Source: Datnioides undecimradiatus
Taxonomy: Eukaryota; Chordata; Actinopteri; Lobotiformes; Datnioididae
Length of the DNA stretch: 64,000 bases
Direction: 5' to 3'
NCBI GenBank assembly: GCA_008933995.1
Contig: WARS01000071.1
Location: 2,649,652 to 2,713,651, forward strand
Shown here: positions 13,901 to 26,929 of the stretch, piece after piece
Position numbering within the stretch: position 1 is the stretch's first letter
How the letters are laid out: each line of letters begins with the position of its first letter
Notes under the pieces: model-generated
Database searches by the model: none
Told to the model about the DNA's origin: nothing
Seen by the model: only the letters and a program-made list of their open reading frames with translations
Translations under genes and position numbers: made by a program

Positions 13901-14483
13901 ATAGTTCAAGGGACATGAGACACACACTCCCGTTCTGCTGCTTCATCCCAGAGGGGGTTGATAAAAACAAAGGCATGGGAGGGGAGGGGGGGCATGGCGA
14001 GAAAATAAAGAGAAAGAAGTCAGGGCGAGGGGGATGAGACCTACAGGAAAAACTAAGAATGAGAAACAGATTTTGTTTTGGAGCGGCTTCAGCGGGAGAT
14101 TTTGGGGTGTTACGGATGCGTGCTGTGAGTGAAAACAGTGTTTGCGCGTCCAAGATGATCTCTTTCTGCTTCATGAGACAGGATCGCAGCCTTTTTTCTC
14201 CTTTTTTTCAGGATTTTAGCGCCCAGAGAACAATGTCTCCATAGTTTTATTTGTTTTTTTATCAAAGCCAGACATACTTTGAGACCATAAAAAACAGCCA
14301 ATGAGCAGAGTCCAATGTGCTTGCTCCTATTAAAGCAACATGCACGCGCAGATAAGACGAAGTCAGCTGTCCCTTAAGGAATCTTTTGTTCTCTCTTGGT
14401 GTGGGTTTGCCTGGCCCACACCTTTAACAGGTGCAGTATATTTGCACAGTTCCTTAAGTCCATCTGAGACCGGATTTCCTCTG

Positions 14484-14511
14484 ACACACACACACACACA
14501 CACACACACAC
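14484..14511. repeat. (AC)14 microsatellite
   Basis: Uninterrupted AC dinucleotides in the intergenic spacer. Confidence 0.96.
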
Positions 14512-14594
14512 TCAAACCTGCTCCCTCCCTGATTTCACACTGGGCAAGGAGCACATTAAATGTCATAACAGTGATAAAAATAGTTTGTTCCTAC

Positions 14595-14765
14595 AATAGC
14601 ACCATGTTAGCTGTGTTAGCACGTTGCACTGTAGCCATACCTTGAGCTAGCGTGCTAACACACTCACAATCTTAATGCAAATGCTGATGTTTAGCAGTAT
14701 AATGCTTGCCATTCACTACTATTTAGGTTTTGCATGCTAACATGTGCAAATCAGCTTTAAATTGC
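14595..14765. repeat. Degraded copy of the TTAGCATGCTAA-type fish repeat
   Basis: The segment is dense in TTAGC / GCTAAC / GCATGCTAACATG words (GCTAGCGTGCTAACAC, ATGCTGATGTTTAGCAGTATAATG). The same vocabulary occurs at 35175-35470, 43446-43630 and 63060-63480. I take it as an eroded copy of one dispersed family. Confidence 0.45.
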
Positions 14766-15599
14766 ACTTTCAGTGCTTTCAGGAAGCATTTGTGATATGG
14801 ATGTGAATAAAAATCTAAATTCTTTTTAAACTAAATTTGATTCAATGGTTTGAACTTGATTTTGTCTCAGACTTTCACCTGCATATACGAAGCCACACAA
14901 ACACCACTGTAGTCGTCATGTTAGCTGGTTGCACAACGAGGTGCAGCGTCTGTTTGTGTTGTTTCTGCGCAAAACGAGTCACCTTCCCAACATTGATGCA
15001 ACAAGTCGTGACGTCCGCGGTGTGGATGAACAGGGAGCTCTGAGTTTTTTAGGTCAGAGCTGGAAAACTGGTTGAACTCCCAGTATCGATCTGTTTATCT
15101 CACCCACTGTGCTGCTGAACTCTTTGGCTTCCCTCACCTTTGTCCCACAGATCCAGGTCCACATTTCAAAGACCCTCTTACCTCTGTCCCACTTACTTTT
15201 GTCCACATTTTACCACGTCACAGTACAGAAACTACCTCAACCATTTGACCTTTTCTCTACTTTTTTTGAAGTGGGACTGTTTGATGTGCAGACAGACGCC
15301 AAAGCCACCAAACAACCTTAACAAAAACAGCAATTTCACCTCAGAGAAAGCAGGAGTCACTTAACTGTTGCTGCCTTGATCGGTTAGTTTCGTTGTGAAT
15401 GAATAAGTGCCTCATACAACCCTAAAAAAACCAAATCAACCATTAAACAAACGAATGGCCCAACACAGGAGAGCCAGCTCCTCACGGCAGGACTCGTTCA
15501 CCTACACCTTAAGGACTAAGGACACTCTATAAACGTTCAGACTTTACAGACAGAAAATACAGATGGTTTGAAAGAGATGTGCAGAAAGCCGTCTTTGTT

Positions 15600-15830
15600 A
15601 AAGTAGAGAAACCTCAACAGAGGGTTGGTTGGCAACCATCGTTTACACTGTTGTCTCCAACGACCATTGTTGAAGCAGCTCGGAGCATCTCAACCACTGT
15701 TGTTAGAGGACTAATGAGCAGTGACACACAAACCCTGAGATCCACCAAAATCCACCTGAACCGAGGAAGCGTCTCGGACGAGAGGTGAAACAGCTTCAGA
15801 AGTCAAGTCGGTCTGGATTTACTTTATTTG
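15600..15830 (+). repeat. Probable old interspersed repeat (GAGAGGTGAAAC signature)
   Basis: Words such as CTCCAACGACCATTGTTGAA and GGACGAGAGGTGAAACAG resemble a high-copy fish repeat (the GGATGAGAGGTGAAACGTCTTC signature) known to me from other teleost sequence. No transposase or polymerase frame is present. The assignment is from memory and unverified. Confidence 0.35.
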
Positions 15831-16745
15831 CATAACCGAATTAAAATTAAACAAACTATCTCTGAAATGTTTCTCCTTGTCTCAGACATAAAACAGCTTT
15901 TCAACCAGATCAGAGCTTTATCTGCCGAGCCTCTCAGATGATTCGATCGATTCGATTCGATGATTGAGATCAGTGCATGAGGAAATACCTGCCTGCTGCT
16001 CTTCTGATGAAAATATAAAAAAGTTATAGCTGCCTGGTGACTGAGCAGTTAACCAACGCACCGTGTGACCATTTGTGGCGTGTCATCACCGCAGCTTCCT
16101 GTGTTGAAAATACAGTTAAAAAGAGGAGGGAAGCGAAGTCGTATCATAGTAAAATCATCCTCGATGGATGGATGGAGCCTCTGAAATGCAGAATTCAAGA
16201 TGCTTCACTTAAGAATCCACTTCTTTCACTCCATCACATGATTTTCATCTCAGATCTCCCTGAGCATGAGTTTTAGGAAAACACAGCCGTGCTTTTCTGC
16301 TCTGTGACGACGCGTTTTCCTGCTAATCCGACGGGGGTTTAAAATAGCTCGTTTAGTTTAAGCGGTAGGAGAATTTTCTCAACACATAAAGGAACATTTC
16401 ATCCTTTAGTTCATCAGAAAAAAACACCAAATTTGTAGTAAAGCGGGCGGAAAAGCGCAGTAGACAGTTGCATAAATGGGAAATACTCAAGTACAAATGT
16501 GTTTAGTTTGTACTTGAGTGCATTACTCGAGTAAATGTATTCAGTTACACTGCGCCACAACTTAAAATAAACACGTCGGACGCTCAGCAGAGCTGGACGA
16601 CGAGAGTCTGAACCTGAAAACTCCCTGAGCTCTTTCTGGACACTGCTCATTCAGGCCTGAAACCACACTGTCATCACTGCCACCAAACAAGGCGATGAAG
16701 TGCAGCACAATTACCCCTGCATTCCTGCCCCCACCCACCCCCCCC

Positions 16746-16746
<1 letters not shown>

Positions 16747-16780
<34 letters not shown>

Positions 16781-16790
16781 ACACACACAC
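16747..16790. repeat. (AC)n microsatellite
   Basis: About 16 AC units at 16747-16778, then GT and five more AC units. A short poly-C run (CCCACCCACCCCCCCC type) precedes it. Confidence 0.95.
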
Positions 16791-17067
16791 AAAACACTGG
16801 TTTCATGTGTTTTCTATCTGCAAACTCATGAAACGAGTAAAGAAACCGTGGAAACGCTCGTCACACACTAATCCAAGCGTGGTAATCTCTGGGTGTGGCA
16901 GCTGATCAGCTTAAATACAACTGTCAAGGTGTTGAATCACTGGAAGCGATTTGGTGCCATTTAATTAATAATATGACGTTTATTTAACCAGTTAAGGCAA
17001 GCAAAGAGACGCAGACATGTGCCCGGGGTAAAGGAAGAGCGGGAAGGAATGCTGAATGTTAAAAAAG

Positions 17068-17069
<2 letters not shown>

Positions 17070-17106
<37 letters not shown>
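17070..17106. repeat. (GT)18 microsatellite
   Basis: Uninterrupted GT dinucleotides in the intergenic spacer. Confidence 0.96.
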
Positions 17107-17108
<2 letters not shown>

Positions 17109-17384
17109 AGCGTGTGTCTGCCAAGCCTCAGCTCTGAGCTCAGCTTTGACACATGAGTGAAATGACATTTATGTGGAATGGTGGCGCATGAGCAGAGAGG
17201 CCTGGATGTGGCGCCGGACGCGTAGCGCGGCCGCACAGCGTTCGCTCCCGAGCTCAGGTCGACCACACGCTGAGGGTCACATGGGCCCGGCGTCACAACA
17301 CACGGGGGGCGTCAGCCGCATGTCCGCCACGGTCCCTCCACACCTGACCAGAGGCTGAATGTTACATTTACTTGAGTACTACTA

Positions 17385-17500
17385 CAGCAGGGGCGTGTGC
17401 AGAGCGGTGGCACTGGGGCAACCCTGGTGCCACCCCATTATCCTAAAGTATGATTGGCTGTCTGCCCGGTTAGAGGCGGGACTTCAGTTCAAACTGTTTG
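17385..17500. repeat. Possible interspersed repeat fragment (GGGGCGTGTGCAGAG...GGTGCCACCCC)
   Basis: The stretch with GGGGCGTGTGCAG, GTGGCACTGGGGCA, TATGATTGGCTG and GAGGCGGGACTTC resembles a dispersed fish repeat I have seen in other genomes. No coding capacity. Low certainty. Confidence 0.3.
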
Positions 17501-18569
17501 AGCTCTGACCTAAATGTTGTTTTTTTTGCACATTTAAGATACAGTTTCTTATTTAGACCTTACAAAATGAAGTCTGGAAAAATGATTAATAAATTCATTC
17601 TAAATTATATTTGAATGTTGTTTTGTTGTGTGAGTTTAGTGTTTAAATAAACCAATGAAACACAGGAATATGAGAAACTGAAAGACACTGTGACGTGAGC
17701 AGGTAAAGCAGGTGTGAGACTTGTTAAATTAATGCTATTTCACCGTTTGTGTGAACACATTGTGCTTACTCACCTGACTTTCAGGTGTCCTGAAGTCCAA
17801 ACGTCATATTTCTTTACATTTTAAGGCGAGGACTTGGTTTAAGGTGAGACATGAGCTTAGTTTTAGGTTAAACTAAACCCCTGCACAGTAACAGGAAGTT
17901 CCCACTGAATGCAGCTGGTCTGGTGAACACAAGTGATTCCACAGGAGTCGCTCTGCAGCTCGTGTCCCGGGAGCAGCGTCACGCTCCACTGGGGATACAC
18001 ACTTGCTTCAGACACGTCACAGTGCGCAGAGCAGATGAGCAGGACGCGCTCTGTCTTCAGGGTCAGTATTGTATAAAAAGACAATCAAATCAACAAGTTG
18101 ATGATTAACAGTTGGACAGAGACGCAAAGATCAGTGAGAAATGGGCAAACGAACAGAGTCTGGGCAGGTGAACAGCTGCTGGAAGGCAAGGAGGTTCTTC
18201 AAGGATGAGGCCGTGTGGTGGACGGAACAAAACACAACCCAGATGCGCGCAGTGGGGTCTCCAGGTGGGTCAGGGCCCCACTTTGGCCTCGAGTGGACAC
18301 ACCCCTGTCCTGTTACTGCTTCACACCCACCCTCTCCACCAAAACCCATGTACCGTGAAATGACGGGTTCCTATGAGACGATTATGCTTCAGCTGCAACA
18401 CACATCACCGCTGACAACAGGCAGGTTTCCCTATTGGGAGTCGACGTTTCAGCAGTTTGTGGTTCACGCAGCACAGCGAACATGATGCAGCACTGTGGAT
18501 GAAACAGTATATGGAGTGATCTGCATCATGTAACATTCACATGGATGCAGCAGGGTTATTAATCCAGTA

Positions 18570-18682
18570 AAAGTACATTTTGCTTCTTCACTTTTACTTA
18601 ATGAAGGTCTTGAAGAGCAGTTCTTGTACTCCTACTGCTTTTACACTGCAGCATTTGTACTTTTACTTAAATAAAGGACATG
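18570..18682 (+). repeat. Possible short interspersed repeat rich in ACTTTTACTT
   Basis: Contains AAAGTACATTTTGCTTCTTC, TTTTACTTAATGAAGG, TACTTTTACTTAAATAAAGG and ATGAATACTT. This is the vocabulary of a frequent teleost repeat (TACTTTTACTTTAGTAAAG...GAATACTTC). A similar fragment around 16490-16550 contains TACTTGAGTGCATTACTCGAGTAAATG. Confidence 0.4.
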
Positions 18683-19230
18683 AATACTTCGTCCATCATG
18701 TACCTGATGATGATGATGACGAGCAGGAGTGCAATGAGAGCTGTTGAGACGATGGTAAAGAACACTTTACAGTGTGGACGTACACGGTCATGTGACGAGG
18801 TAAGGCATGCGGTTTCATCAGCGAGTGCATCACGACAAATTTGTGAGAAACACATAAAACTTAATTAAAACCAGACGAAACCGGCTGCAGGGAACACTTT
18901 GTGCACATCAGACCGCAGTTATTCACGAAACAGAACAAGTAATCAGTGTCAGCCGGCTCTGGACCTTTTTTATTCTCAGCTGCATTCATTAAACATGTTT
19001 CCTGCGCCCTGCAGAAAAAAGTCCAAAACAAGAACCCCAAAACTTTAAATTAAAGCCACATGCAGACTCCACCCATGCTTGTTTTCCTCCAATCACAGCA
19101 GAGGTGGAGCTGCAGTGACAAGGTCGTCGCTGTGAGAAACGACTCAGCTTTTTTCTTTTCGACCTTTTTCCACGTGAGAACATGTGGACACAACCTTTAA
19201 CTCTTTAATGTCAAAGCTCTCCGCTGCACC

Positions 19231-19521
19231 TGCACACACACACAGAAACATGCACACACACACACACACACACACACAGAAACATGCACACACACACAGA
19301 AACATGCACACACACACACGGAAACATGCACACACACACACAGAAACATGCGCACACACACACACACACACAGAAACATGCACACACACACACAGAAACA
19401 TGCACACACACACACACACACACAGAAACATGCATACACACACAGAAACATGCACACACACACACACAGAAACATGCACACACACACACACACACACACA
19501 GAAACATGCACACACACACAC
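19231..19521. repeat. CA-rich minisatellite: 11 copies of (AC)n-AGAAACATGC
   Basis: Eleven near-identical cassettes occur in a row, each a variable AC run (about 4-12 units) closed by AGAAACATGC, with one GGAAACATGC variant. Cassette length varies mainly through the AC run. Long frames on both strands here (poly Thr-His and poly Cys-Val) are artefacts of the repeat. It is intergenic. Confidence 0.95.
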
Positions 19522-20595
19522 CAGCAGATACCAGGCTACATGCTCATTTCAAACAGCGCACATTCACGTCCCTGAATATATAGACTATAGAAAAACACTA
19601 TAATGTCATGTTTTTGGATGATTTGGACATGTTTTAAAGTGAAAAGTGCAGTTTCAGCTTCTATAAACCTGAGAAAAGAAGAAAAGCCTCATACCTAATA
19701 CATTTTAATGGGAGTTTTACAAATAATTTCAAGATATTTGACTTTAAAACACACAAAACACATCAAAATACATTGTTTTTTAATTACGGCCCCAGTGATA
19801 ATTGATTTTTATACCAATACTGAAGTTAAACCATCTTCTAACGATACACTACATGGAGTTCGGTTGCTGCAGGATTGTGACCAAGATTTGTGCCGACTGA
19901 GACATTTTAAAGACGGAAAACAAACGTATCAGTGGACGAAATGACTCTGAGTTGCTGCAAACACTTTGTTTTTGTGCACAGATGACATTTTCACAAGTCT
20001 AATGCCGGCTGATCCTTTGTGATCTCTCTCTGCAGAGCCTCTAGCGCACTGATTTATCGTATGAGGACTGTAGAGTCTTCATGTTGTTGTTGTCTCGCTG
20101 CAGAGAAGGAAGTTTACGAGCACAGGCGGGGGCCGGGTGGGCGAGTGGGTGGATTGTGTGTTAAATAGGCCTCAGATGTCGTACTGCTGCGCTGGAATTT
20201 CACACATGTGGAGGGGAGCACACACACGCACACAGACACGCATGCATTCACACAGTCATGACATTGATGACGGCCACTGTTTAGTTCCAGTGTCCCGGTC
20301 CTAAATCCACAAATCAAACTGGTTTCTAGCAGGTTTTTAGGTTTTAAGTAACTCCTTTGGGTCTTTTTTGTGTTTTTATCCTCTGAATCTCGCCTGGACA
20401 TTTTCATTTTTAATTGCAAATTGTTTAAGCTGTGATGTATTCTGTTCCTGCCTTGTTTTGAAAAGTGCATGCACGCTAAATATGACCAGGGCGTGGATGG
20501 ATTAGCCAGGAGGCCGAGTGGACATAAGCCAGGATGTCAGGTGGGCTCCTGAACCACAGCGCCTGTTTAAAGTGATGTAAAAAGTACAGCTGAAG

Positions 20596-20860
20596 GTGCA
20601 AAACTACCACAAAGAGCAGATACACGACCACAAGGAGACACAAAATGACTGCAGTGGCACGAATGGAACAAGAAGAAACAGGAAACCTCCAAAACAACAA
20701 CAGAAAATGACTAAAGACGCACAAAATGAACACAAAGCGACACAAATCTGCCACAAGGGCACACAACCTGACTACAAAGAGACAAAAAGTGAACACAAAC
20801 ACAAACTTACCTCAGAGAGACAACAAATAACTTCAGAATGACAAAGTCAACACAAAGAGA
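20596..20860 (+). repeat. Degenerate tandem array of an ACAAAATGACTACAAAGAGA-like unit
   Basis: About a dozen imperfect repeats of roughly 18-24 bases (ACAAAATGACTGCAGTGGCAC, GACGCACAAAATGAACACAA, CTGACTACAAAGAGACAAAA) run in one direction. The plus-strand frame across it translates to a Lys/Glu/Gln/Thr-rich string that is a by-product of the array. Intergenic. Confidence 0.7.
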
Positions 20861-23159
20861 GTTCGTTGTCTCATAATCCGTCCATGTTTCAGGGGGGGGA
20901 GGAGGCATCGGGCTGAAACCAGGATGGTTTTCTATCATAAATGACAAAAGATAAATGAATTTGAAGTTGTATTGTTGTGCAGACATCGTGTTTGGACCGG
21001 GGATAAGATCATAAAGGTGCTAACGTCACCGGCACCTTATTCTCCCACAATGCAATGCATCAAGGAAGTGGTGGTGCAGGTAAAAGCTCCAAAGACATGT
21101 GAACAAAACTTATTTTAATCTTAGAAGCAATATTAATTTAAACATCTTTGATGAGCGGCGACTCCTGAACGTCTTGATGCACGTTTGACGTCATGTTTGT
21201 CGTTGTTTCCTGTTTTTGTGCAACATCAAGTCACGATCAGTGTGCGCGTACTGAAAGCACTGAAACTAAAGCAGAGCAGTATCTCTGATTACTTGGATGC
21301 GCGCATCAAAGTTGGAGCGCTCCCAAGAGACAAGGTGAATAACAGAGGCGCTGAAATCAAAGCAGCAGAGTTCGATATCTTGTCTTTCAGTTTATGCTGC
21401 ACGTGCCAAACTCCAGCAGTGCCGATCGTGTGTTTTCTGTAATGAAACTGAAGCTTTCGTCACATCTCAGCCTCATAAATTCCCATTTATCTGCAGCCAC
21501 AGAGGACGTTTGGCTGCTCTGCTCACAGCTTTTGACCTTCACGTGTTATATTGGTGGACTGCCCCTTTAAAAAAGGCCAGAGGTACAGATTAGGACCTTT
21601 ATTCTCCGCCCGGCTTATTAAAAGGATGCTGCGCTCCTGAAAGCTTTGCTGCATGGCCTCATATCTGCTTCGGTGTGAATGTTACCCAAGCGACTAAACA
21701 GACTAAATATAGTTGTGAGGAGTGGAGCTGCAGGACAGATGCTTATGTAAGTATGGAGGTCTGCTGCCAGGTATGTGGAGTGACATGGAGAACGGGCCGC
21801 TCATTGTCTGACCTGAGCTTTGTAGCCATGACGATACAAAATAGAGATTTGCAGATGAAACAGAGACGAATAAAATAAAAACATGGACTTTTTGCATTTT
21901 TTTATATAGAGAAATGATCAAAAACTGATGAAAAGAAGCTTCTTTGGTGACGCTGAGGGTTTACTGTCCTGCAGCACGTCCCACCACCTGCTGAGCTTCA
22001 GAATACGGGCCCCGACATTGTCCCGAAGAACCGGTACGATCCAGAATCCGTGGTTCTGTCAGTGAGGCCTGAACCGTGATAATGCCTGGGGCAACACAGT
22101 GCATCCCTGCAGCCTTCAGCTTCACCTCTGCAGCCGCGTGCAAACGTGAAACACAACTTCTTGCTCTCCTCTCCCTCTGCGTCTGTCTGATGGTGGATTC
22201 ATGAACACTGACAATGCAGGAGAAGTTGCCCTGAGAGTTTCCCCCGGCTGCCTCCGGGGAGATGAGCGCCGGTGTTGAATTTCCTCTGCTGCACGTCTTT
22301 TTGTCTTTGCAGCTTTGTCTCCACTGAGCTCCACTTCCCTGAGCTCAAGTGAGCCGGTCCTGATCCTGCAGGTTCACACAGTTTTTCCATCGAATGCATT
22401 CAACGTCGGTGATTCTGCTGAATGAATAAATGATTAAATACAAGTTGTTCTGTATTATTTGTTTAATTTGAACTCGTTTATCCAGCTTTAGGATTTGTAT
22501 AAAGCTCCGATCTCATTTCAAGTCAAACTGGTGCAGAACTACAGTCTGACTCCGCTCTGAATGAAGTCTGAGGTGCTCACACTTTGAATGATGGGCGTGA
22601 GGAGCAGCGCACATTTGTTGTTGTTGTCTGCCACCTGCTGCCACTAAAGGAACATTGCATATTTAACGCTCGGTGTAAACCTTACATTGACCGCCCCACC
22701 GCCTCCTGCAGCACTGAAAGTACACTTTGCTATGAAGCAGCCCCTGCAGGCGGCGGCTGGACGCTCAGATGCAGTTTTATTAAATTATGAACTGCTTCAC
22801 ACTTTGAGTATCTCTGTAAAATCCTGAGATAATAAAGTGCGGGCTTTTATTTTGAAAGGCACCATAAAACTACAACGAAGTGTTTTTAATAAAATAATAA
22901 ATTATTATTTTATTATTACTATATTGCAATTAAACCATAAAACACAACTCACTGCTTAAGACTAACACCGGTCATGTTTCAGAAGCCTTTGAGCTTTGGG
23001 CAGTTCACTGAAATGATTCAGGAACGATTAAAGAAAAGTTCAAACGAATGAATTTGATATTTTTACATCAGATGGTATTTTATTATGAACGACTGATTAT
23101 ATCTAATAATACCATATATCATAAGCAGTGTGCTCGCAGCAGACAGGAATTTCATTCCA

Positions 23160-23245
23160 CAACAATGATGATAACAATAACACTAATATATTTTATTTAT
23201 ATGGTGCATTTCTATTAAAACACACTTTACAGCTGTGCAGTCTTT
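23160..23245. repeat. Fragment of a dispersed repeat (TTTATTTATATGGTGCATTT...CACTTTACAG)
   Basis: ATTTATATGGTGCATTTCTA followed by ACACACTTTACAG matches the common vertebrate repeat form TTTATATAGCGCTTTTCTA...CGCTTTACA. Short and diverged. Confidence 0.4.
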
Positions 23246-23499
23246 ATTTCATGCTTTATATGCACATAATGTGTTTATAATGGAAAATATTCTAGTTTTT
23301 TATATATAAATATCACTGATATCTCTTCAGATGTTTGTTATTATCACGACTGTTGTTTGTTTTATTGTTTTCTCATCAACATGTGTCCATTCTCTTTGTT
23401 GTTCTTCTGTTTCAGCTGTTTTTGTTTTTAAATTATTATTTTTTTTTAGATCAATAAAGTTTATTTGATCCCATCTCTGACCCCGGGGCAGTTTAATTC

Positions 23500-23720
23500 A
23501 GGTATTAATGCGCGTGCGGACAGCCGCTTGGCGGAGGGATACAGTTAACCACCAATAAAAATAGTCCCGCAGTGTTTTCAGTAGCTGTAACGGTGTTTAC
23601 ATAAAGTTTAACCTCTCTCATTTCCAGCGGAATGACTGTTCTTGTTTGCTGAACGGCAGCTTTCACATCAGTCCAGTCTGAAGTGAGTAAGCCTCTGACG
23701 AACCACCTGTCCCCGCTCAG
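23500..23720 (+). promoter_or_regulatory. Candidate distal promoter / noncoding first exon ending at a CAG|GTGAGTG donor
   Basis: CG content rises here and the sequence CCCCGCTCAG|GTGAGTGTG is an excellent plus-strand splice donor. An AATAAAAATAG motif near 23556 could act as a TATA-like element. A capped exon starting here could splice to the lima1 coding exon at 28657. There is no coding content, so this is only a candidate. Confidence 0.25.
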
Positions 23721-25959
23721 GTGAGTGTGAGCCGGAAATGAAGCGCGTGAGGAGGAAACGTGCGTTAACAGGTCTCCGAGTTCAGCGCCGCTGAGTCACC
23801 TGCCGTAACTACCTGTCTCACGGTCACATGGGAACACCTGTCTGCTGTCCGCTCGCACCTGTGAGGTGGTTACCTGTCTGTTTACATCCGGTGCCCAGTC
23901 CTCCATTAGAAGCCCCGCGTCCCCTGAGTCCAACATGAAGTAAAAGCGGTAAATAGCCCCACGTGACCCCACGTTAGTTATAATTAGACTGTATTTCTTT
24001 AGATTCATGTTTAAAAACTGTTTGGATGCACAAATATGTCTAATTTTTTATTGTTTTCCTCTCCTTTGTGCTCTAAATCATAAAATATTATCATTTTTCT
24101 CAGACTTTGACTTTAAAAGTCATTTAAATTCAACTATTTAACACGTTTACAGGTGAAATGTGATAATCGGCCCCAATTAGACACGATTTAATTAACTATT
24201 TCTTTAATATTTATCACTATTTTGTGTTTTGCAAGCTAATTTTCACATATTTGTTTTCCCAGCTCTTCGTGTGTTATCATAAAACCTCATGAGCGACTGT
24301 ATGTGTTGATCTTTATCACCCTTATACGCACACACACACATATTTACACTGTGAATGCTCACAGTCCTTCAGATGAAGCTGATAAATACGGTTTCAGGCC
24401 TCGGATTTGTTCAGTGTTAGTTTCTTTGCAGTGAGTGTGAACGCCTCGTTTTTAAAGGAAGAGACCCTTTAAAGGAGAAGAAGAAGCAGGTATCACGACG
24501 CAGCTGTTCTCAAAACGCAACCAACAGCATCTGTTTGTTCCTCCGTCCCTGACTCACCAGACAAACCACTGCACTTCCTGTTTTTCCTTTTTCTTGTTCC
24601 CCCTGTAGGTGACGTCTCCTCTAATCAGGCTGAAGCCATCACAGCATTTGCTCTGAATGCACGAACTGATCTGGGTTCAGTTTGCGGCTGATAAGCGAAT
24701 CAAAAGAGCGGGCCCGAACAGACAAACGCGCTGGTGTGGGAAGATGCCAGCGTTTCGTGGGCAGCGGAACAGGTTCTGATGATAAGAGACGACTCATCCT
24801 TTCTCTTTCCTAATGACGGCGTGCGTCACAGCACAGACGCTGATCTGGATGATGATGTCATACCTGAGACGGAGTCTGACGAGCGCGGTCCTGCTTTAAC
24901 TTCGACTTCAGTGCGTTCATCTGCTCATCTCGTTGTTTTCCCACGTCATGTCACCTCACAACCCACCCTCAGCCCACCGCAGAGGCAAATATTGCATTTT
25001 TTGGTTTGATTATGTTTATTTTGGCAGCTTTAATTCAGGTTTTTCATATTTTATATGGTTATATGTTATGGCTGGGCCTCACAGCACAGTATGTGGAAAT
25101 GCAGGACTGTTCATCTAAACAATACACCTCTACAGTGTTGTTTGAATGCTGTTACTTAAGTCATCTTAAGTAAATTGCAGGGTTGCAACTAACTGGTATT
25201 TACATTTTCAGTGTATCTGCAGATTTTAAGGGAGTCAACAGTTAAACATGTCTGCCACAGTGTCCCAGAGGTCAAAGGTCACGTCTCTGTGCGCCTCATT
25301 CTGTCCAACACACAGTCCAGAGTCCGGTAAAGACGCTTAAAAGGGTTTCAGTGTTTATCAGAGCAGCTGCAGACTGTGCTTTGTTCCCGTCCCTGCTCCA
25401 GATCAATAAAGTTTACTCGATCAGAGCTGCGCGTGGAGCTGCAGCCGCCGCTCACTCAGAGGCAGATATGAATTAGAAATCAATGAAACAAACAACATTC
25501 ACAGGGAATCACCGAAGTGAGAGCGGACGGCTGACGCCACCTCTCCACCCTCCGTTTAAAACCCCCCTGAAGGTGAAAATGAAACTAAGCCTCACGTGAA
25601 ATTCCCAGGAATCCCGGCTGCAGTTGTTGTCGGGCCGGAATCGCAGCCGTCATGTGTTTGGGATTAAACTGACCGTCGCTGTTAGGAGATGTGAAAGTCC
25701 TGTGGGGCCGGAGTCCAATTATCCCAGGGGCCCTCGATGCACCACCTCAAAGGAAAAGGGGGTGGAGGAAGAACTGGCTTTGAGCCGACGATGAAATGAC
25801 TGATATTCGATGGTTTTGGATAGTTTATGGGATAAAGACGGTTATTAGGGTCATGGGGACAGTCTCAGTGGTGCTGGACAATCAGCACCAGCCAAAAACA
25901 TTATTATTAAACTGAATCAGACGAATGGAGAAATAGAGAAACACAAGGGGCCTAATAAT

Positions 25960-26290
25960 AATAAAAACTAATAATAATGATCTTTATTCACAGGGAACCA
26001 TTTAAAACACAAGCTACAAAGTTCTTCATGTGAAATAACTTAAATATTAAGTATTGAATTGATGTATTAAACATAAAATCAGGGTACAAAGGATAAAACA
26101 ATCTGATTAAAACACATGATAAAGCACCAATCAAACAAACGTGAAGAACACAAATGAAAATCAGATGGAAATAAACAAAACAAACATGTTTTTGAATCAA
26201 TAATAAGACGTTTAACGGACTGAAAACCGGGGCCTGAAGCAAACAAAACGCTAAAGTATCAGAGGTCATGAATAAAATATGAAGTAAATC
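25960..26290. repeat. Probable old LINE-related fragment, AT-rich
   Basis: Begins with AATAATAATAAAA...ATGATCTTTATTCACAGGGAACCATTTAAAACAC and continues with AAAATCAGGGTACAAAGG and AATAAAACACA words, resembling eroded copies of dispersed fish retroelement ends. No reverse-transcriptase motif is visible. Confidence 0.3.
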
Positions 26291-26679
26291 GTCTGATCGT
26301 AAATAAAACACAAGCGTCTTCTCTCCCGTTTACTCGCTGTAATCACGTTAAAAGATCGACGTCCCACTGGATCCTGACGTTTCAGGCGTGGGCGCAGTTC
26401 GCCGGCTGTTTTTATGCAAACTTTCTGGATTTTCACTGCAAAATTTCCTTTTTTTTTCCCTGCTCAGCCTTTTCCCTGCCGCGCTGCAGTGGAGGCAAAG
26501 TGAGAAAACGTTCGAAACCCCGAGTCCGAGTCTCACACCGGCTGCTGGTTGTGGTGCCCCCCCCCCCCCCTCTTCTGCTTTCAGTGGAGTCAGCCAGGAT
26601 TGTGAGTGAGTCACATCCTCTAAAGTCGTGACCTTATGAGAGGAGTCTGCAGTTCAGTCAGCTTCCAGGAATCCAGTGT

Positions 26680-26790
26680 GGAGTTCCCCCCCTCCACCTC
26701 CTCCCCCTGCCTCCCACCTCCTCCTCCTCCTCCCTGCTCCTCCCCCTGCCTCCCACCTCCTCCCCCTCCTCCCCCTGCTGCCATGCTGCT
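26680..26790. repeat. Pyrimidine-rich tract (CCTCCTCC/CCCCTGC repeats)
   Basis: Over 100 bases are almost purely C and T on the plus strand, built from imperfect CCTCCTCCCCCTGCCTCCCA units with an internal duplication. It lies just upstream of the proposed lima1 first exon. Strong purine/pyrimidine asymmetry of this kind can form triplex or open chromatin near promoters. The long minus-strand frame here (poly-Gly) is an artefact. Confidence 0.85.
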
Positions 26791-26929
26791 CAACACCCCA
26801 CAGCTCGGCTCCTCTCTCATACCTCCTGCACTCGACCCTGCTGATTGGACACAGAGGCAGAGTAGGTGGAGTGGGAGGGCCCTGTACCTGCCAGGTGGAG
26901 GTGAATGCTGCTTCCTCATTGGCTGAGCG

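Larger units (their letters stand above)
10991..26900. other. Intergenic spacer between divergent slc16a1 and lima1, no gene recognised
   Basis: I looked on both strands for conserved exons and found none. The open frames are short and low-complexity, many of them translations of CA repeats. The spacer holds several microsatellites, the minisatellite at 19.2 kb, a degenerate array at 20.6 kb and fragments of interspersed repeats. A possible distal noncoding exon with a GTGAGTG donor at 23720 is listed separately. Distal enhancers of either neighbour could lie here but cannot be recognised from sequence. Confidence 0.6.

Noticed and set aside
15940..15965. Palindromic TCGATCGATTCGATTCGATGA
   Set aside because: Short simple-sequence palindrome with no neighbouring feature; not enough to call a site.
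19144..19603. Six overlapping frames of 75-139 codons on both strands rich in Cys/Val or Thr/His
   Set aside because: They are translations of the CA minisatellite, open in several frames at once only because the repeat lacks stop codons.
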